DNA of 64,000 nucleotides from JAWKXU01 sp964468045 (GTDB lineage: Bacteria; Pseudomonadota; Alphaproteobacteria; Sphingomonadales; Sphingomonadaceae): positions 124,001 through 188,000 of the forward strand of contig CAYXTO010000005.1 of assembly GCA_964468045.1 (NCBI GenBank), read 5' to 3'. A program made the translations under genes and the position numbers. Below are positions 59,795-64,000 of the stretch, in pieces. The stretch's first letter is position 1; each line of letters starts with the position of its first letter. A model generated the notes under the pieces. The model saw only the letters and a program-made list of their open reading frames with translations, searched no databases and was not told the DNA's origin.

Positions 59795-60667
59795 TCAGGT
59801 AGAGGGAGGGGTTTCCCGGTTGCGAACGGCCACCGCCAATGCCCCCGTCGCAGCCGCTGCCAGCATGGTGTAGATGCCCATCATCACCGCAGCCTGCAGC
59901 ACATCGCCGCTGCGCCAGTTCCAGCCGCCAGTATCCGCGACGACTTGGGTGACCGGGTTGGCAAGCCATAGCAGGGGATATTGCAGAGCGATGATCGCCC
60001 AGAATGCCGCGGCTTCGTACCAATAGGCGGGCTTCATGCGGGATATGGGCGTCGAGCGGGCGAAGAGATAAAAGCTCCAGGCCTGGAAGAACGTCCATGT
60101 GCACAGATACCATCCCAGATAATTGGTCAGCGGCACTCCGAAATAGGCGCCGCTCTCGGCGAATATCCATTGCCGCCCGAGAGTGGCGCCAATCGGATCG
60201 GAGCAGATGTCCCATCCGACGACGATGAAGGCGGCAACGATCGGTATTCCCCAATAACGCAGCCGATCGTCGGATCCGGCGGGCTCGCCCAGGATCATCG
60301 TCGCCAGCGTCCAGGCGATGTAGCCCACGCTGTAGAAGATCGGGCCGACAATGAGGGGCACCTGAAACAGCTTCGGGCCCGAGGCGGGGGTGTGGACATA
60401 GGAGCCGAACGGGAAGCCGGTCGAAATGCTGAGATTTTCATAGATGTTCGCAATCACGACCGCGATCGCGAACAGGATCAGAGTTCGGGTCAGTCCAAGC
60501 CGCCGCGCACTATGGCTGAGGCAGAACAGGACCAGCATCAGGATGGCGAGAAATGTTGCGACCCTTGCCGGCTCATTTCCTGAATAGAAGATCGCGAATA
60601 AGGTGAAGACCGCCCAGGAAACGATCGCACCGATCGATGCCATTTGACCCGATTTTCCGTCCGGCAT
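59795..60667 (-). CDS. CruF-like carotenoid biosynthesis membrane protein
   Basis: A 290-residue polytopic membrane protein from MPDGKSGQMAS, GGGGAGAGG upstream. The signature segments GFPFGSYVHTPASGPKLFQV, VAAFIVVGWDICSDPI and FGVPLTNYLGWYLCTWTFFQ match the Carot_biosyn (DUF422) family, whose CruF members hydrate the psi end of carotenoids. Other family members have unproven roles. Sphingomonads make nostoxanthin-type pigments, but no other carotenoid gene is in the window. It precedes the VOC gene. Confidence 0.75.
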   Translation of the reverse strand: MPDGKSGQMASIGAIVSWAVFTLFAIFYSGNEPARVATFLAILMLVLFCLSHSARRLGLTRTLILFAIAVVIANIYENLSISTGFPFGSYVHTPASGPKLFQVPLIVGPIFYSVGYIAWTLATMILGEPAGSDDRLRYWGIPIVAAFIVVGWDICSDPIGATLGRQWIFAESGAYFGVPLTNYLGWYLCTWTFFQAWSFYLFARSTPISRMKPAYWYEAAAFWAIIALQYPLLWLANPVTQVVADTGGWNWRSGDVLQAAVMMGIYTMLAAAATGALAVAVRNRETPPST

Positions 60668-60846
60668 GATGCCTCTCCCCGTGCCGATCATTTGCTTTTT
60701 TGCTTATGTCCAGTGCAGTCCAGTCTGGCTCATCGTGATCTGCGGCGGGGCCAGCCGATTGCTTCTCGAAATTAGCCTGGGGCAATCGTTTGGCAAGGAG
60801 CTTTCCGACATGGGATGTTCCGTTTCTCCGGAAGCGCATACAAGAA

Positions 60847-60873
60847 GCCGGGCCGCGGAAGACCGGGCCCGGC
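60847..60873 (-). terminator. GC-rich hairpin after the last TonB receptor
   Basis: GCCGGGCC and GGCCCGGC with an 11-base loop. On the minus strand the stem is followed by TTCTTGT. It lies 22 bp past the receptor stop, as expected for an intrinsic terminator with a weak T-run. Confidence 0.6.
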
Positions 60874-60894
60874 GAAGAAGGGTTTGATTTCGGT

Positions 60895-63516
60895 TCAGAA
60901 GCGGAAGGTTGCTTCCACCCCGTAGGTGCGCGGTTGAGCACGCGCGCGATAGCCATTGCCGAACAGGTTCTCGATCGAGATGCCGAAGGGGTAATAGGTC
61001 TCGTTGGTCAGGTTCTTGCCCCAGGCCGAGAGGCTGTAGCGGCCTGCGTCATAAGTCACACGGCCGTTGAGCACCCAGTAGTCGCCTTCGCCCTGCGTGA
61101 ACTTGCCGGTGGCGACCGTCGGCAGGACGCCGCGGCTGTAGTCCTTGTAGGCGTCATAGTAGAAGCGGCCGGTGTAGGACGCGTCGCCATGTAGCCTAAT
61201 CACGCCCGGGCCGATGTCCAGCGCATCCCAGTCGAAGGCGAGGTTGATCGAGGACTTCGCCGCATAGGGAAAAGGATTTCCGCCAACGCTGACATTGCCA
61301 CCCGACGACTGGACGCAGGAACCATCCTGCGCCGGGAATTGGCCGGAAAGATTCAGCGCCGCGCAGGTAGCCTGATCGTAGCCCTTGTACTTGCTGTCGA
61401 GCAGGCCGAGCGAGGCGGACAGCTTCAGGCGATCGGTCGCGGCGAACTGGACATCGAGCTCCAGGCCCTTGAGCTTCCCGTCGAGCGAGATCAGATTGGC
61501 GGTCGCGGTATTGTCCACGACCTGGCCCTGCTGGCCCATGTAGTCATAATAGAACAAGGCCCCGTTGATCTGCAGGCGGTTATCGAAGAATCGGGTCTTG
61601 AAACCGATCTCATAGGCGTTCACCTCTTCCGGATCGACGAAGTAGACCTGCGCGCTGCTGCCATAGGCGAGACCGTTGAAGGTGCCTGCGCGGTAGCCTC
61701 GGCTGTAGCTGGCATACATCATGACATTGTCGACCGGCTTCCAGTCCAGGATCGTGCGTCCGGAAAGCTTCTTCGACTTGCCGCGGCGCTCCAGGCCCCC
61801 GGGAACCGGAATGCCCAGATCGACGAATGACGGGATGACGATGTTTCCGGCTTCATCATAGACGTTTTCAAGGAAGTAGGGATCCTCGAAAGCGGATACG
61901 GACAGCATGCGCGCCACGCCGGCGTCGTCGTAATAGGTGGTGACGCCATCCTTGAACGCGTTCTTGTCGATGGTGTAGCGAAGGCCGCCGGTCAGCTTCA
62001 GGGTCGGCGTCACTTCGAAGCTGCCTTCCCCGTAGATCGCCCAGCTCTTGCGGACCTGCTTGAAGTGCTGGGTCGCGGTGATGCCGGTGGGCAGCGAACC
62101 GGCCGAAAGAGCGGTGCCGTTGAAGCCGCCGGCCGGATTGAAATAGGATTGCCAGCCGCCGGGGATCGCATCGTAGGCTCCGAGCGAACCGAAGGCGGCA
62201 TTCACGTCGCGCAACGAGTTGAAGAAGTCCGGCGTGTTGTCCGCCGTGATGCTGTCGCGCCCGTAATAGGCGCCCCCGATCATCTTGAACGGGCCATCGC
62301 CATAATCCAGCCGGACATCCTGGTTAAAGGCGTCGAAATGGGATTCATACCCGATCGAGCAACCCCGGAACGGAGTTCCGTCGCAATCCGTCGGCGAGTT
62401 CAGATAACGGCCTGAATCGTAACCCGAGATCGAGGTAAGGTTGAGGTTATCGGTGAGTTCCGCCTTCAGGGTCAGGACAACGCCTTCCGCACGGGTGATG
62501 GCGGTGCCGATCGTATCCGCTTCCAGTTCGTTGATGCCCAGCCCATTGGCGGACTGGCTGTAGGAGGCGGGAAGGATGCCGGCTCCGTTCGGACCCAGCG
62601 CCTGGAACAGCCCTCCAAGCAGGAAGTTCGGGCTGTTATAGTCGATGACGTCGCTGTTCTTGTCCTGGCCCGTCGGCAGCGGCCCTTCGGCGCCGCCTTT
62701 GGCCTTGGCGTAATAGCCCTTCAGCGAGATATCCAGCGTATCGGACGGCTTGACCCGCAGCGTGCCGCGGATGCCATAGCTTTCGACCCCACCCGGATCC
62801 CGGCCGGTTGCAAGGTTCAGGCCGGAGGCGCCACCGGCAGCCCAGGTGTTCAGACCCGCCGGCAGGCGGTTGTGGATGTAGGGATCGGAATTGACGTAGG
62901 TGCCGGCAATGCGGATGCCGATCTTGTCGGTAACAGGGGTGAATTCCACGGCGCCTTCCGCGTTGTAGCGGTCATAGTTGCCGTAGCCGAGCGTCAGTTG
63001 GCCGTTGGTCCCTTCCAGCTTGGGCTTGCGGGTGATGAAGTTGATCGCGCCGCCGGTGGTGTTGCGGCCGTAAAGCGTGCCCTGCGGGCCGCGCACCACT
63101 TCGACCTGCTCCAGATCATAGAGCTGCTGGCCATGGCTGGCGCGGAAGGCCTGATAGACTTCGTCGACATAGACGCCGACGGGCGAGGCCGCGTTGGCAT
63201 TGTATTCGGTCCCCACACCGACGCCGCGCAGCGAGAAGTTCGGCTGCTGGCTGCCGTAGGGCGAGGATACTTGCAGATTGGGCATCGAGCCATTGAGGTC
63301 TGATGTTTCGAAGACGCCCTTTGCCTGAAGCGCCGAGGAAGAGATCGCGGACACGGCAACCGGAACGTCCTGCAGATTTTCACTGCGCTTGGTGGCGGTG
63401 ACGACGATTTCCTCCAGACCGCCGGTGGACGATCCGCTGTCGCTTTGCTGGGCAAATGCAGGTATCGCGGTTCCGGTAGCGAGCGCAAAGACGCTTACGG
63501 CAGCAATGGCCTTCAT
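60895..63516 (-). CDS. TonB-dependent receptor
   Basis: An 873-residue outer-membrane receptor from MKAIAAVSVF, with GGGGAGGA upstream. Signal peptide to AFAQQ; TonB box GLEEIVVTATKRSENLQDVP; plug VEVVRGPQGTLYGRNTTGGA. This is the sterol/terpenoid/aryl-compound-type TBDR group common in sphingomonads, and differs from the two sulfatase-linked receptors (VEILKGPQALFFGKNAT). The barrel ends QPRTYGVEATFRF. There is no STN domain. A double inverted repeat 35-71 bp upstream probably binds a repressor. Ligand unknown. Confidence 0.93.
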   Translation of the reverse strand: MKAIAAVSVFALATGTAIPAFAQQSDSGSSTGGLEEIVVTATKRSENLQDVPVAVSAISSSALQAKGVFETSDLNGSMPNLQVSSPYGSQQPNFSLRGVGVGTEYNANAASPVGVYVDEVYQAFRASHGQQLYDLEQVEVVRGPQGTLYGRNTTGGAINFITRKPKLEGTNGQLTLGYGNYDRYNAEGAVEFTPVTDKIGIRIAGTYVNSDPYIHNRLPAGLNTWAAGGASGLNLATGRDPGGVESYGIRGTLRVKPSDTLDISLKGYYAKAKGGAEGPLPTGQDKNSDVIDYNSPNFLLGGLFQALGPNGAGILPASYSQSANGLGINELEADTIGTAITRAEGVVLTLKAELTDNLNLTSISGYDSGRYLNSPTDCDGTPFRGCSIGYESHFDAFNQDVRLDYGDGPFKMIGGAYYGRDSITADNTPDFFNSLRDVNAAFGSLGAYDAIPGGWQSYFNPAGGFNGTALSAGSLPTGITATQHFKQVRKSWAIYGEGSFEVTPTLKLTGGLRYTIDKNAFKDGVTTYYDDAGVARMLSVSAFEDPYFLENVYDEAGNIVIPSFVDLGIPVPGGLERRGKSKKLSGRTILDWKPVDNVMMYASYSRGYRAGTFNGLAYGSSAQVYFVDPEEVNAYEIGFKTRFFDNRLQINGALFYYDYMGQQGQVVDNTATANLISLDGKLKGLELDVQFAATDRLKLSASLGLLDSKYKGYDQATCAALNLSGQFPAQDGSCVQSSGGNVSVGGNPFPYAAKSSINLAFDWDALDIGPGVIRLHGDASYTGRFYYDAYKDYSRGVLPTVATGKFTQGEGDYWVLNGRVTYDAGRYSLSAWGKNLTNETYYPFGISIENLFGNGYRARAQPRTYGVEATFRF

Positions 63517-63550
63517 GAAATCCTCCCCTTGTAAAAATCGTTCACAAAGC

Positions 63551-63587
63551 TTCACGTATTTTTGCGTGAACGGATACGCAAAATACG
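63551..63587. promoter_or_regulatory. Overlapping inverted repeats, candidate repressor operator
   Basis: Two nested repeats: TTCACG-N8-CGTGAA (63551-63570), and CGTATTTTTGCGT with ACGCAAAATACG (63555-63567 and 63576-63587; one T more on the left arm). They sit 35-71 bp before the receptor start, where a TetR- or LacI-type operator would act. Confidence 0.6.
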
Positions 63588-63661
63588 ATCCTCGGGGATC
63601 ATGTCAACCGATTTACGATTTTTACCGTCTAAAATACTCCTGTAAAACAATAGATTGCATT

Positions 63662-63680
63662 CCAATTTTTGCCAAATTGG
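63662..63680. repeat. Inverted repeat CCAATTT-N5-AAATTGG
   Basis: Perfect 7-bp arms with a 5-base loop, about 145 bp upstream of the receptor gene. It may be a second operator or a hairpin; no other copy was noticed. Confidence 0.4.
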
Positions 63681-63857
63681 ATAACATTCAAAGTAATTGG
63701 TTTAGAATAATGTTCGGGAAAAAAGTCCGATGGGATCGGATGGTTTATTGGAACGATGTTCGGCTTTTTAAGCCAGTTGGGCAGCTGTTTCGCGGTGCTG
63801 GTTCGCCGTGCCAGGACACTCTTTTCCCGTCAGTGGAATGGGAAGCAGGGGGGATGA

Positions 63858-64000
63858 TGTGAGGCAGGGCGAATGCCTTGCGGGAGCGGCTGAAGAACCG
63901 GGTTCGAGGTCGAGTCGTACCCTCGGTCAGGGCACGGTCTGGCCTATTGCGCTGACGGCAATTTCGTGCGCGGTTTCGTTCGGGAGAGAATCCTCTCGTC
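63858..64000 (+). CDS. Possible partial gene at right edge
   Basis: A GTG frame (63858-63860) after a run of six Gs stays open to the window end for 47 codons, and its later part reads like a hydrophobic segment (VWPIALTAISCAVSFG). Too short to judge; the adjacent ATGs in other frames stop at once. No family recognised. Confidence 0.2.

Larger units (their letters stand above)
63517..63857. other. Upstream region of the last TonB receptor
   Basis: No supported gene. The first ~200 bp are strongly AT-rich relative to the rest of the window and contain the inverted repeats annotated separately; the remaining ~140 bp return to GC-rich. The receptor promoter should lie here, and possibly one for a rightward gene at the edge. 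Confidence 0.55.

Noticed and set aside
1..64000. CRISPR arrays, insertion sequences, integrases or rRNA genes
   Set aside because: No regularly spaced repeats, transposase or recombinase motifs, or rRNA sequence was seen.

Overview
The window looks like chromosomal DNA of a GC-rich alphaproteobacterium, most likely a sphingomonad. This rests on a SciP/DUF1153-type protein, DUF2171 and DUF465 small proteins, a CruF-like carotenoid gene, and many large TonB-dependent receptors of the type whose TonB box reads GLE(D/E)I(I/V)VTA. Genus cannot be fixed from sequence alone. No IS, integrase, rRNA or CRISPR array is visible. The only complete RNA gene is tRNA-Thr(CGT) at 12382-12457.

1-6.5 kb is a nuclease-rich accessory block. 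It holds a partial EEP hydrolase, then a tight minus-strand operon encoding an AlbA_2 (Schlafen-like) protein, an unknown protein with an RNxxxH HEPN-type motif, and a DUF3800 protein. A coupled GIY-YIG/SNase-like pair follows, then a metallophosphoesterase interrupted by one in-frame amber codon. A tRNA/tmRNA 3'-end-like sequence near 6.5 kb could be an attachment-site scar. The three-gene operon is the best candidate here for an undescribed, possibly defence-related, system.

6.7-22.6 kb is mostly housekeeping: Hsp20, small proteins, modABC, a nucleotide-sugar epimerase, a methyltransferase, the tRNA, a DUF1153 protein, a flavin reductase, a PEP-synthase-like enzyme divergent from a TetR regulator, a BON-domain protein with a strong terminator, an SDR, a CinA-C protein and a DUF421 membrane protein.

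22.6-26 kb is a small catabolic module. An SDR and a Rieske oxygenase alpha subunit diverge around a perfect palindrome, the oxygenase is coupled to a 120-residue partner, and a TetR regulator follows.

26-50.6 kb is a sulfatase island with five secreted Cys-type sulfatases. Three of them form one ATGA-coupled operon. The island also holds two paralogous TonB-dependent receptors, a DMT transporter, two AraC regulators (one frameshifted in a run of seven Gs) and one formylglycine-generating enzyme that could activate all five sulfatases. It ends in an ECF sigma / FecR pair whose cognate FecA-type receptor has collapsed by internal deletion. The proposed logic is: TonB-dependent uptake of an organosulfate, sulfate removal in the periplasm, and oxidation by the neighbouring redox enzymes. 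The substrate is not evident.

50.6-64 kb carries an exported SurE, an LLM monooxygenase, a Tat-type aldo/keto reductase followed by an NTP-transporter-like protein, a universal stress protein, a CDP-alcohol phosphatidyltransferase, an EptA-like membrane sulfatase-fold enzyme, a VOC protein, a CruF-like protein, and a third TonB-dependent receptor preceded by a strong inverted repeat.
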